Assembly (NCBI GenBank): GCA_937967805.1
Contig: CALBTC010000196.1
Coordinates: 1-15,789, forward strand
Length of the DNA stretch: 15,789 bases
Reading direction: 5' to 3'
Source: an uncultured Anaerolineaceae bacterium
GTDB lineage: Bacteria; Chloroflexota; Anaerolineae; Promineifilales; Promineifilaceae
The translations under genes and the position numbers were made by a program. Positions 6,861 through 14,207 of the stretch are shown piece after piece; within the stretch, counting starts at the first letter, position 1; each line of letters begins with the position of its first letter. The notes under the pieces were generated by a model that was not told the DNA's origin, did not search any database, and saw only the letters and a list, made by a program, of their open reading frames with translations.

Positions 6861-7955
6861 ATGACTCTGGCGCAAAGCAATCCATTTTATACGCCTGAAC
6901 GCATTCTGGACGAATGCCCCCAAATGGTGGAGACGCCACGCGGTCGGCTGCTGATTGCCAGCTGCCGCTCGGGGAATCAATTGGCCGGTAAGGTGATCGC
7001 TTGTTACCGGCAACTGCTGGCTGAAACAGGTTCCAATGGGGAACTGCTAAGTCTGCCCAATGTGGATTTCCAATTTTCGGATAGTGAGACTTGTGTGCGC
7101 CTGGAGAAAGCTGTGAATGGGAATGACGTTTTTCTTTTTCAGGCGCTGCTCGATCCCGCCAATCACGCCGCCATCGACCAAAATTATATGGCTTTTCTGG
7201 TAGCGGCTCGGGCTTTTCGCGAGTGGGGGGCAAACCAGATCACCGGCATTTTACCCTACCTGGCTTATGCGCGACAGGACAAACCAACGCGCTTTGAGCG
7301 AGAACCGACCACTGTGAAGCTGATGGCTGATTTGACGAGTAAGGCGGGAATCGGCCGTTTAGTCACTTACGATCCGCACGGCGCCTCGGTTCAAGGTTTT
7401 TATGAGCCAACCACGGTGTACGAGCTTGATCCGCTGACGTTGTTTAAAGAAGCGTTTCACCATTTCCGGGGACAGCAGGACGTGATTGTTGTGGCCCCGG
7501 ATGCTGGTGCTGCCAAGCTGGTAACGCACTTTGGGCGCATGATGGACCTCAAATCAGCCATTGCCTCCAAGCACCGTCCCAAACCGGAGGAAGCCGTTAT
7601 TTCTGAAATAATCGGCGACTTCTCGGGCAAAAAAATAGCCATTGTGCTCGATGACATGATCAGCAGCGGTGGCACGGTGGAGGAGGTTATCAAGAAACTG
7701 GTGCAGGAGAAAGGCATCCAGGAGATTCACCTGGGTGTTTCGCATAATCTTGGCCTGCCTGAGGCGAGAGAGCGTTTACTGGCGCTGCATGAGCAGTATG
7801 GTTTGCAACAGCTTGTTGTGACCAACAGCATTCCCCAGACAGAGGCGTTCAGGCAGCTGCCTTTCTGCAAAATCAGAGATTTATCGGAGACTTTTGCCAG
7901 GGTGATCAATCGTATTCATCACAATAGGCCTGTTAGCGAACTCTTTTCTATGTAA
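6861..7955 (+). CDS. prs: Ribose-phosphate pyrophosphokinase (PRPP synthetase)
   Basis: It makes 5-phosphoribosyl-1-diphosphate from ribose-5-phosphate and ATP for nucleotide, His, Trp and NAD synthesis. The motifs run in order: a catalytic region ILPYLAYARQDKPTRFEREP (YARQD at 136-140), and a PRPP/ribose-phosphate loop IVLDDMISSGGTVEE (D264, D265 to T272), matching the VVDDxxxTGGT signature with Ser for Thr at one position. It has 364 residues from ATG 6861, longer than the usual 310-320. The excess is an N-terminal extension of about 40 residues and internal differences, so it is a divergent family member. An in-frame TTG at 6855 is an alternative start. Neither start has a strong Shine-Dalgarno sequence. 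A phosphoribosyltransferase follows 24 bases downstream, a functional match as a likely PRPP user. Confidence 0.85.
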   Translation: MTLAQSNPFYTPERILDECPQMVETPRGRLLIASCRSGNQLAGKVIACYRQLLAETGSNGELLSLPNVDFQFSDSETCVRLEKAVNGNDVFLFQALLDPANHAAIDQNYMAFLVAARAFREWGANQITGILPYLAYARQDKPTRFEREPTTVKLMADLTSKAGIGRLVTYDPHGASVQGFYEPTTVYELDPLTLFKEAFHHFRGQQDVIVVAPDAGAAKLVTHFGRMMDLKSAIASKHRPKPEEAVISEIIGDFSGKKIAIVLDDMISSGGTVEEVIKKLVQEKGIQEIHLGVSHNLGLPEARERLLALHEQYGLQQLVVTNSIPQTEAFRQLPFCKIRDLSETFARVINRIHHNRPVSELFSM

Positions 7956-7979
7956 GCAATTCACGAGGTGAGTGGAGAG

Positions 7980-8660
7980 ATGTTTGATATGTTTGACAGT
8001 AAGCAAAAAACAAAGGTATTTAAAGATCGAACAGAAGCGGGCAAACAGTTGGCCGAGGCGCTTTCCGAGTATGACGGCCGTTCCGATGTCGTCATTCTTG
8101 GCCTGCCCCGAGGTGGCGTGCCGGTTGCCCTTGAAGTTGCTAAAGGGCTCAAGGCACCGTTAGACGTGTTCATTGTGCGCAAGTTGGGCGTGCCCGGTCA
8201 CGAAGAGCTGGCCATGGGGGCTATCGCCTCCGGCGGTGTGCGGGTCCTCAACAAAGACGTCACGCAGCAGCTAGAGCTGTCTCAGGAGGCAATCGAGGCC
8301 GTGGCCAAAAAAGAGCGCCAGGAGCTGGAAAATCGCGAGAAAGCATACCGCGGCGAGCGACCCGGCATTGAGTTGCATGGGAAGATTGCCATTCTGGTGG
8401 ATGACGGTATTGCTACCGGAGCCAGTATGCGTGCGGCCGTTCAGGGATTGCAAAAGCACGATCCGGCCAAAATCGTTGTGGCTGCCCCGGTAGCCTCTCA
8501 GGAAGCATGCCGGAATTTTGAAGATCTTGCTGATGAAGTGGTCTGCCTGGAGACACCCTGGTCTTTTGGCGGCGTTGGTGCCTGGTACGAATCTTTTCCC
8601 CAAACCAGTAACGACGAAGTGCGCAAGCTTTTAGAAGAAGCAAACGATTTTGCCGTTTAG
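7980..8660 (+). CDS. Phosphoribosyltransferase-family protein
   Basis: This is a type I PRTase-fold protein of 226 residues. An N-terminal PRGG loop (VVILGLPRGGVPVALEVA) and the PRPP-binding signature ILVDDGIATGAS (D141, D142 to S149) are both clear. The LDVFIVRKLGVPGHEELAMGAI stretch and the CLETPWSFGGVGAWYESFPQ end are typical of the stand-alone PRTase-like proteins often annotated near USPs and stress genes, whose substrate is unknown. I chose ATG 7980 because AGGTGA lies 8 bases upstream. GTG 7968 and ATG 7989 are alternatives. The gap from prs is only 24 bases, and its stop overlaps the AGGAGG of the thiolase gene, so all are probably one transcript. Confidence 0.85.
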   Translation: MFDMFDSKQKTKVFKDRTEAGKQLAEALSEYDGRSDVVILGLPRGGVPVALEVAKGLKAPLDVFIVRKLGVPGHEELAMGAIASGGVRVLNKDVTQQLELSQEAIEAVAKKERQELENREKAYRGERPGIELHGKIAILVDDGIATGASMRAAVQGLQKHDPAKIVVAAPVASQEACRNFEDLADEVVCLETPWSFGGVGAWYESFPQTSNDEVRKLLEEANDFAV

Positions 8661-8668
8661 GAGGTTCT

Positions 8669-9988
8669 ATGCAACAAGAAGAGTTTCATATGACAAATCA
8701 AAATAACGGCCGTCGCGTGGCCATCATTGCCGGGCTGCGCACGCCATTTGCCAAACAAGGTACCGCATTTAAAGATTTAACCGCCCTGGATTTGGGGCAG
8801 ATGGTCTGCGCCGAACTGCTGGAGCGGACCGAGATCGATCCGGCAGAAATTGACCAGGTCGTTTACGGCCAGGTGATTCCCTCCATCCACGCGCCCAACA
8901 TTGCCCGCGAAATTGGGCTGGGCATCGGCCTGCCGCGCGACATTGAGGCGTATTCCGTCTCGCGGGCCTGCGCTACCAGTTACCAATCCACCGTCAATGT
9001 GGCCCAGGCGATTCAAGCCGGCGTGATCGATTGCGGATTGGCCGGCGGTGCGGAGAGCGCCAGCATTTTGCCGGTGCCCATCCAGCAGCCATTGCAAAAA
9101 GCGCTGCTCCAGGCCAGCCAGGCCAAATCGGTGACGGCGCAGGTGGCAGCTTTTTCGGACGTACGGCCGTCTGACCTCCTCCCCCGCACGCCCGACATCG
9201 CCGAACCATCCACCGGCGAGACGATGGGCGAAGCCGCTGAGCGCATGGCCAAACTCAACGACATTCCGCGCCAGGCGCAGGACAAATTTGCCCACCGCAG
9301 CCACACGCTGGCCGAAAAAGCATGGTCCGCTGGCAAGTTCGACGATGAAGTGATGCCCGTTCACATTCCCCCCAATTATGAGGAAACGATTCACAAAGAT
9401 AATCTGGTGCGACCCGATTCCGAGCTGGAAAAATACAGCAAACTGCCGCCTGTATTCGATAGAAAGCACGGCAGCGTCACGGCAGGCAACAGCTCGCCGC
9501 TAACGGATGGGGCCAGCGCCCTGCTGCTGATGGCAGAGGAGAAAGCGAAGGCGATGGGGCTGCCGATTTTAGGCGTAATCAGGAGCTATGCGTTTACGGC
9601 CGTTGATCCCGCCGACCAACTGCTCATCGGCCCGGTGTACGCCATGCCCATCGCCCTGGAGCACGCCGGCATGGCCCTGGCCGACATGGATTTAGTGGAC
9701 CAGCACGAGGCGTTTGCCGCCCAGGTGCTCTCCGTCATCCAAAAAGTGGAGTCGCGCCAATTTGCCCAGGAAAAGCTAAACCAGGACGAGCCGGTTGGCG
9801 AGATCGATATGGATACATTTAACGTCAACGGCGGCTCGATTGCCGTCGGGCACCCCTTTGCCGCCACGGGCGCGCGCCAAATTACACAAACATTGCGCGA
9901 GCTCCAGCGGCGCGGCGGCGGCGTGGCCTTGTGCAGCGCCTGCGCCGCCGGCGGCCTGGCAGCAGCGATGGTTTTGGAGACGGTTTGA
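8669..9988 (+). CDS. fadI: Acetyl-CoA acyltransferase (3-ketoacyl-CoA thiolase, FadI type)
   Basis: It cleaves 3-ketoacyl-CoA with CoA to give acetyl-CoA and a shortened acyl-CoA, the last step of beta-oxidation. The acyl-accepting Cys101 sits in VSRACATSYQ. The second catalytic set is visible as DQHEAFAAQ, NVNGGSIAVGHPFAATGAR (catalytic His) and CSACAAGGLAAAMVLE (second Cys). Length (439) and the long insert between the two halves match FadI of the trifunctional enzyme family rather than the shorter FadA/AtoB. AGGAGG ends 4 bases before ATG 8669. A second in-frame ATG at 8690 has AAGAAGAG upstream and would drop seven residues. It is followed by fadJ, its usual partner in a heterotetrameric complex. 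Confidence 0.93.
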   Translation: MQQEEFHMTNQNNGRRVAIIAGLRTPFAKQGTAFKDLTALDLGQMVCAELLERTEIDPAEIDQVVYGQVIPSIHAPNIAREIGLGIGLPRDIEAYSVSRACATSYQSTVNVAQAIQAGVIDCGLAGGAESASILPVPIQQPLQKALLQASQAKSVTAQVAAFSDVRPSDLLPRTPDIAEPSTGETMGEAAERMAKLNDIPRQAQDKFAHRSHTLAEKAWSAGKFDDEVMPVHIPPNYEETIHKDNLVRPDSELEKYSKLPPVFDRKHGSVTAGNSSPLTDGASALLLMAEEKAKAMGLPILGVIRSYAFTAVDPADQLLIGPVYAMPIALEHAGMALADMDLVDQHEAFAAQVLSVIQKVESRQFAQEKLNQDEPVGEIDMDTFNVNGGSIAVGHPFAATGARQITQTLRELQRRGGGVALCSACAAGGLAAAMVLETV

Positions 9989-10115
9989 TCGGTAATCAGT
10001 AATCGGTGAACGGTAATCGGTAGTTACCGTGGAGAACGCAGAGAAAACAGCGTTAGCTAATTTTTATTCTCCGCGTCCTCCGCGCTCTCCGCGGTTCGTT
10101 TTTTTAGGGAGTTTT
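9989..10115. repeat. fadI-fadJ spacer with direct and inverted repeats
   Basis: CGGTAATC recurs with variation at about 9990-10023 (GGTAATCAGTAATCGG, then ACGGTAATCGG). After it, ACCGTGGAGAACGCAGAGAA (10026-10045) is an imperfect inverted match to 10067-10095, which reads TTCTCCGCGTCCTCCGCG and on. The right arm carries one extra 9-base unit of the CTCCGCG type. This looks like a recombinable, repeat-derived spacer rather than coding sequence, although the fadJ frame stays open through it from a GTG at 10029. Confidence 0.5.
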
Positions 10116-12314
10116 ATGGTGCAGCAGATGGAACAGGTAGAGGAAAACATTTTGCAAATGGAGCGGCGCGGGGTAACGGCCGTTCTCTGGCTAGACGTAC
10201 CGGGTGAAAGCGTAAACACGCTCAAGGCCGGGTTTGACGTTGATTTTAATGAGAGGCTGGACCAGATTGAAGACGATGACGAGGTGACGGCCGTTGTCAT
10301 CGCCTCGGCCAAACCGGACAACTTTATAGTGGGGGCCGACGTGAAAATGCTGCAAGCAGTCAGTACGGCCAACGAAGTCACCGAGCTGGCCCGCACCGCG
10401 CAAAACGTCATGGACCGCATTGCCGATTTCGGCAAGCCGGTGGTGGCCGCCATTCACGGTGACTGCCTGGGCGGCGGGTTGGAGTTGGCTTTGGCCTGTC
10501 ACGGCCGTATCGCCACCGACCACGACGCGACCAAACTGGGCCAGCCGGAAGTTAATTTAGGCCTCATCCCCGGCGCGGGCGGCACCCAGCGCCTGCCGCG
10601 CCTGATTGGGCTGGAGGCGGGCCTGGATATGATTCTCACCGGCAAGCGGCTGCCGGCCAAACCGGCGCAAAGGCGCGGCCTGGTGGATGAAGTGGTGCAT
10701 CCGGCTGTGCTGCTTGATGCAGCCGTTGAGCATGCGCAAGAGTTGGCCAAACACAGCCGCGGACAAACGCTGCCCCGGCAAATTTTGCACCTGGTTAGCG
10801 AAGCGTTTGATCCCAAGCAGATTCGCGCCCGCGTGCTGGAAGATATTTCGGCGGCGCGCAATCTGGTTTTCAAGCAGGCGCGTGACAAAACGATGGCCAA
10901 AACGCACGGCAACATGCCCGCGCCGCTGCGGGCCATCGACGCCATTCGTACCGGCCTGGAAGAAGGCATGGACGTCGGCCTGGAAATGGAAGCCAAGCTG
11001 TTTGGCGAACTGGCCGTCACCCCGGAAGCCCAGCGGCTGATGGAACTGTTTTTTGCCCGCGGCGACCTCAAAAAGAAAACGTGGGTAGCCGAAGACGTAG
11101 AACCGCGCCCGGTGCGCAAAGTGGCCGTCATCGGCGCGGGTTTGATGGGCAGCGGCATCAGCCAGGTGACGGCGGCCAAAGCCGGTCTGCCCGTGCGCCT
11201 GAAGGATGTGGACAATTCTGCCCTGCGCCATGGCCTGCGCAATATTCACCGTACGCTGGACAAGCAAAGGGAGCGTCACCGTATTTCCGCGCGTGAGATG
11301 GACGAGATTATGAACCGGATACGGCCGTCCACCGACTATACCGGTTTTGGCCGCGCCGATGTCGTCATTGAGGCCGTGTTTGAGGATTTGGACCTCAAGC
11401 ACCAGATTCTCAACGAGGTGAGCCAGCACGCACCGGATGATTTTATCTTTGCGACCAACACCTCCTCATTGCCTATTGCCCAAATTGCCGACGCCAGCAA
11501 ACGGCCGCAAAATGTCATTGGTATGCATTATTTTTCACCGGTGGACCAGGTGCCTTTGCTGGAGATTGTGGTCACGGAGCAAACCGCGCCGGAGGTGATT
11601 GCTACCTGCGTGGCCTTGGGCAAGCAGCAGTGCAAAACCGTCATCGTCGTCAACGATGGCCCCGGCTTTTACACAACGCGCATCCTGGCACCGTACATGA
11701 ATGAGGCCGCTTTTTTGCTGGCCGAAGGTGTGCCCATCGAAAAAATTGATGAGGCGCTAGTAGAATTTGGCTTTCCCGTGGGTCCGCTCAAGCTGCTGGA
11801 CGAAGTGGGCATTGACGTGGGGGCCAAGATCAGCCTGGTGCTGGCCAATGCGTTTGGCGAGCGGATGCAGCCGCCCGAGGCGCTGGATCAACTGGTGGCG
11901 CTGGCGCGATACGGCCGTAAAAACGGCAGCGGCTTCTACAAGTACAAAGAGAAAAACGGCCGTTTCCAATCCAGCAACGGCACCGACAGCACCGTCTATC
12001 GCTTGCTTGAGGTAGAACCCAACACGGAAATGGCCCCGGAGGTCATCGTCCAGCGCTGCCTGCTGCCGCTCATCAACGAAGCCGCCCGCTGCCTGGACGA
12101 AGAAATTCTGCGCTCGGCACGGGATGGCGACGTGGGCGCGGTGTTTGGCCTGGGCTTCCCGCCGTTTTTAGGCGGGCCCTTTCGCTACGCCGACGCCCAG
12201 GGTACCGAGGAAATCGTGCGCCGGCTCAACATCTTTAAGGATCAGCACGGCGCGCGCTTTGAGCCAGCCCCCATCCTGCAAAAAATGGCGAAAGAGGAGA
12301 CGCGATTTTATTAA
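10116..12314 (+). CDS. fadJ: Enoyl-CoA hydratase / 3-hydroxyacyl-CoA dehydrogenase (FadJ type)
   Basis: This bifunctional enzyme hydrates 2-enoyl-CoA and oxidises the 3-hydroxyacyl-CoA with NAD+. The N-terminal crotonase domain has the two catalytic glutamates, Glu123 in GGGLELALACHGRIA and Glu145 in LGQPEVNLGLIPGAGGTQRLPR. The dehydrogenase half starts with a Rossmann GAGLMGSG at about 340-347 and has the catalytic His471 in IGMHYFSPVDQVPLLEIV. A C-terminal helical domain follows (GPGFYTTRILAPYMNEA, then FGLGFPPFLGGPFRYAD). Length is 732 against about 714 for E. coli FadJ. I place the start at ATG 10116 because AGGGAG lies 4 bases upstream and family homology begins soon after. The longer GTG start at 10029 would read through the spacer repeats. 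It follows fadI and precedes an acyl-CoA dehydrogenase. Confidence 0.93.
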   Translation: MVQQMEQVEENILQMERRGVTAVLWLDVPGESVNTLKAGFDVDFNERLDQIEDDDEVTAVVIASAKPDNFIVGADVKMLQAVSTANEVTELARTAQNVMDRIADFGKPVVAAIHGDCLGGGLELALACHGRIATDHDATKLGQPEVNLGLIPGAGGTQRLPRLIGLEAGLDMILTGKRLPAKPAQRRGLVDEVVHPAVLLDAAVEHAQELAKHSRGQTLPRQILHLVSEAFDPKQIRARVLEDISAARNLVFKQARDKTMAKTHGNMPAPLRAIDAIRTGLEEGMDVGLEMEAKLFGELAVTPEAQRLMELFFARGDLKKKTWVAEDVEPRPVRKVAVIGAGLMGSGISQVTAAKAGLPVRLKDVDNSALRHGLRNIHRTLDKQRERHRISAREMDEIMNRIRPSTDYTGFGRADVVIEAVFEDLDLKHQILNEVSQHAPDDFIFATNTSSLPIAQIADASKRPQNVIGMHYFSPVDQVPLLEIVVTEQTAPEVIATCVALGKQQCKTVIVVNDGPGFYTTRILAPYMNEAAFLLAEGVPIEKIDEALVEFGFPVGPLKLLDEVGIDVGAKISLVLANAFGERMQPPEALDQLVALARYGRKNGSGFYKYKEKNGRFQSSNGTDSTVYRLLEVEPNTEMAPEVIVQRCLLPLINEAARCLDEEILRSARDGDVGAVFGLGFPPFLGGPFRYADAQGTEEIVRRLNIFKDQHGARFEPAPILQKMAKEETRFY

Positions 12315-12319
12315 AAGGT

Positions 12320-12387
12320 TGGCTACAACGAATGGGAGTAAAAAACGAATTTTTTCATTCGCTGATTACTAAAATTCGTTGTAGCCA
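12320..12387. promoter_or_regulatory. 14-bp inverted repeat with alternative pairing before the acyl-CoA dehydrogenase
   Basis: TGGCTACAACGAAT (12320-12333) and ATTCGTTGTAGCCA (12374-12387) are perfect complements 40 bases apart. Inside, CGAATG (12329-12334) can pair instead with CATTCG (12356-12361), supported by six A (12340-12345) opposite six T (12350-12355) around a CGAA loop. The two folds share CGAAT and cannot coexist fully. The outer arm ends 12 bases before the ATG of the next gene. It may be a leader switch, an mRNA-processing stem or a small palindromic mobile repeat. Confidence 0.6.
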
Positions 12388-12399
12388 TTGGTAAAAGAA

Positions 12400-14145
12400 A
12401 TGAACAAAAAAGTTAAGGAACAACCCAAGCGCAAGGAAGTGGACACGGCCGTTTCCCCCTCATTTGTCAAGCCCCTGTTTTTAGGCGAGATTCATGAGGA
12501 TTTGGTGCTGCCCTATCCGCGACCGGAATATTTAGAACGCCAACGCATCAACGAGCTGATCGAAGCAGCCTGGACCTTCACCGACAAACATTACGATCCG
12601 CGCCAGGCGGAGGCTGACGGCTGGGTGGGCGACGACATCATCGCCGGGCTGGGCGAGCGCGGCCTGCTGGGGCTGTACGTTTCGCCCAAGTACGGCGGCC
12701 AGGGCCTATCGCAAACCGGCTACGGCCTGATTTTTGAGGAGCTGGGCTGTATCGATCCCACGCTATCAATTGTGCTGGGCGTGCATCAATCCATCGGCAT
12801 GAAGGGAATTCACATGTTTGGCAGCGAGGCACAAAAAGATCGCTTCCTGCCCGATCTGGCCGCCGGGCGCAAGCTGGCGGCTTTTGCCCTTACCGAACCC
12901 AACGCCGGGTCGGACGCCTACCACATCCAAAGCCGGGCCGTTCCCCAGCCAGACGGCTCTTACCGGCTGTTTGGCGAGAAGCGATACATCGGCAACGGCT
13001 CCAAAGATGTGCTGACCGTTTTTGCCCGCACCGATGAAGGGGCACACGTGGCCCTGATTGTGGAAAAAGGGATGGAGGGCCTGGAAGTCGGCCGTTCTTA
13101 TTCCACTATGGGTTTGAAAGCCAACGATTTGCGCCATCTCAAATTCAATGACGTGCGCGTGCCGCCCGAGAATGTGTTGGGGGAAGAGGGGGATGGCTTC
13201 AAAATTGCGGTGGAGGTGTTGAACAACGGCCGTCTCACCCTGGGTGCCGGCTCGATTGGCTCGGTGAAAAAATTGCTGCGTCTGGCCGTTAACCACACCT
13301 TGGAGCGAGAACAGTTTGGACGGCCGTTGGCCGAATTTGGCCTCGTCGAAGACAAGATTGGCTGGGCGGCATCGTATCTTTACGGCCTGCAATCAATGGC
13401 CTATCTTAGCACCGGCCTGGTCGATGCCGGGATGCCGGATTATTCGCTGGAATCGGCCATCGTCAAAGTATCGGGCACTGAATTCCTTTGGTATGCGGCT
13501 AACCGCATGTTTCAATTGGCAGGTGGCGAAGCTTACATCACCGACCAGCCGTACGAAAAAATCTTGCGCGACATTCGCGTCTTTCCCATTTTTGAGGGGG
13601 CCAATGACGTCCTGCGCGTTTTTATTGCGCTTTCTGGATTGAAACCGTTGGCCAATGAACTGTCCGATTTGCAAGAAATTGATCTGTCACAACCAATCCG
13701 CAGCCTGGGCGTGCTGGCCGACTACGTGGAAAACCGCATCCGCCGCCAAATCCAGCCCGACCGCCTGAACGGGGTCCACGCCGATTTGAAATCACTGGCT
13801 GACCCGGTTACCGACCAGGTGAAGCGGCTGCGTCACGTTTGTGAAAAGCTGCTGCGGCAGTACGGCGAAGAGATTCAGGAAGAGCAGCGCCAGCTCAAGC
13901 GGCTGGCCCATGCCGTCATGGACATTTATGCCCAGGTAGCCACCATTTCTCGCGTCAGCGATGTGCTGGAGCGGGACCTGATCGCCACGCCGGCCGAAGA
14001 GCAGTACATTGCTGAGACGTTCTGTGCGCGGGCGGCGCGCCGGGTGCAGCGTTCCCTGGACCAGATCGAAGACAATGACGACGAGCGAATGCACCGCATT
14101 GCTCGCGCCGCCTATGTCCGCCGCGGCTACGAGCATTCCATTTAA
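12400..14145 (+). CDS. Acyl-CoA dehydrogenase, VLCAD/ACAD9-like
   Basis: This FAD enzyme makes the 2,3-double bond in acyl-CoA, the first beta-oxidation step. The flavin/substrate segments are clear: KLAAFALTEPNAGSDAY, STMGLKANDLRHLKFNDVRVP and REQFGRPLAEF. The catalytic base is Glu399 in FPIFEGANDVLRVFIALSG, the position used by very-long-chain dehydrogenases (FEGTNDILRLF) rather than the short/medium-chain ones. It has 581 residues, with a C-terminal extension of about 160 after the catalytic region, as in VLCAD and ACAD9. This suggests long-chain substrates. I chose ATG 12400. A TTG at 12388 is in frame but falls at the edge of the inverted repeat. The Shine-Dalgarno signal is weak (AAAAGAA). 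It is the last gene of the run. Confidence 0.9.
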   Translation: MNKKVKEQPKRKEVDTAVSPSFVKPLFLGEIHEDLVLPYPRPEYLERQRINELIEAAWTFTDKHYDPRQAEADGWVGDDIIAGLGERGLLGLYVSPKYGGQGLSQTGYGLIFEELGCIDPTLSIVLGVHQSIGMKGIHMFGSEAQKDRFLPDLAAGRKLAAFALTEPNAGSDAYHIQSRAVPQPDGSYRLFGEKRYIGNGSKDVLTVFARTDEGAHVALIVEKGMEGLEVGRSYSTMGLKANDLRHLKFNDVRVPPENVLGEEGDGFKIAVEVLNNGRLTLGAGSIGSVKKLLRLAVNHTLEREQFGRPLAEFGLVEDKIGWAASYLYGLQSMAYLSTGLVDAGMPDYSLESAIVKVSGTEFLWYAANRMFQLAGGEAYITDQPYEKILRDIRVFPIFEGANDVLRVFIALSGLKPLANELSDLQEIDLSQPIRSLGVLADYVENRIRRQIQPDRLNGVHADLKSLADPVTDQVKRLRHVCEKLLRQYGEEIQEEQRQLKRLAHAVMDIYAQVATISRVSDVLERDLIATPAEEQYIAETFCARAARRVQRSLDQIEDNDDERMHRIARAAYVRRGYEHSI

Positions 14146-14155
14146 CTTGCTTGCC

Positions 14156-14182
14156 ATTTCGAGCCGTTTTTTGGCGAGAAAT
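14156..14182. terminator. Weak hairpin at the convergent 3' ends
   Basis: ATTTC and GAAAT form the outer stem, and GCC and GGC the inner stem, separated by a tandem GA mismatch, with a T-rich loop. CCTTTTAA follows. It lies 11 bases after the dehydrogenase stop and 26 before the stop of the convergent oxidoreductase. It may end the plus-strand transcript, but the stem is short. Confidence 0.3.
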
Positions 14183-14207
14183 CCTTTTAACTCTGGCAAC
14201 CAACTGG

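Noticed and set aside
8777..9469. 230-residue minus-strand frame inside fadI
   Set aside because: Antisense shadow of the thiolase gene. No motif of its own.
10557..11429. 290-residue minus-strand frame inside fadJ
   Set aside because: Antisense shadow of a strongly conserved gene. Long antisense frames are expected from GC-rich codon use.
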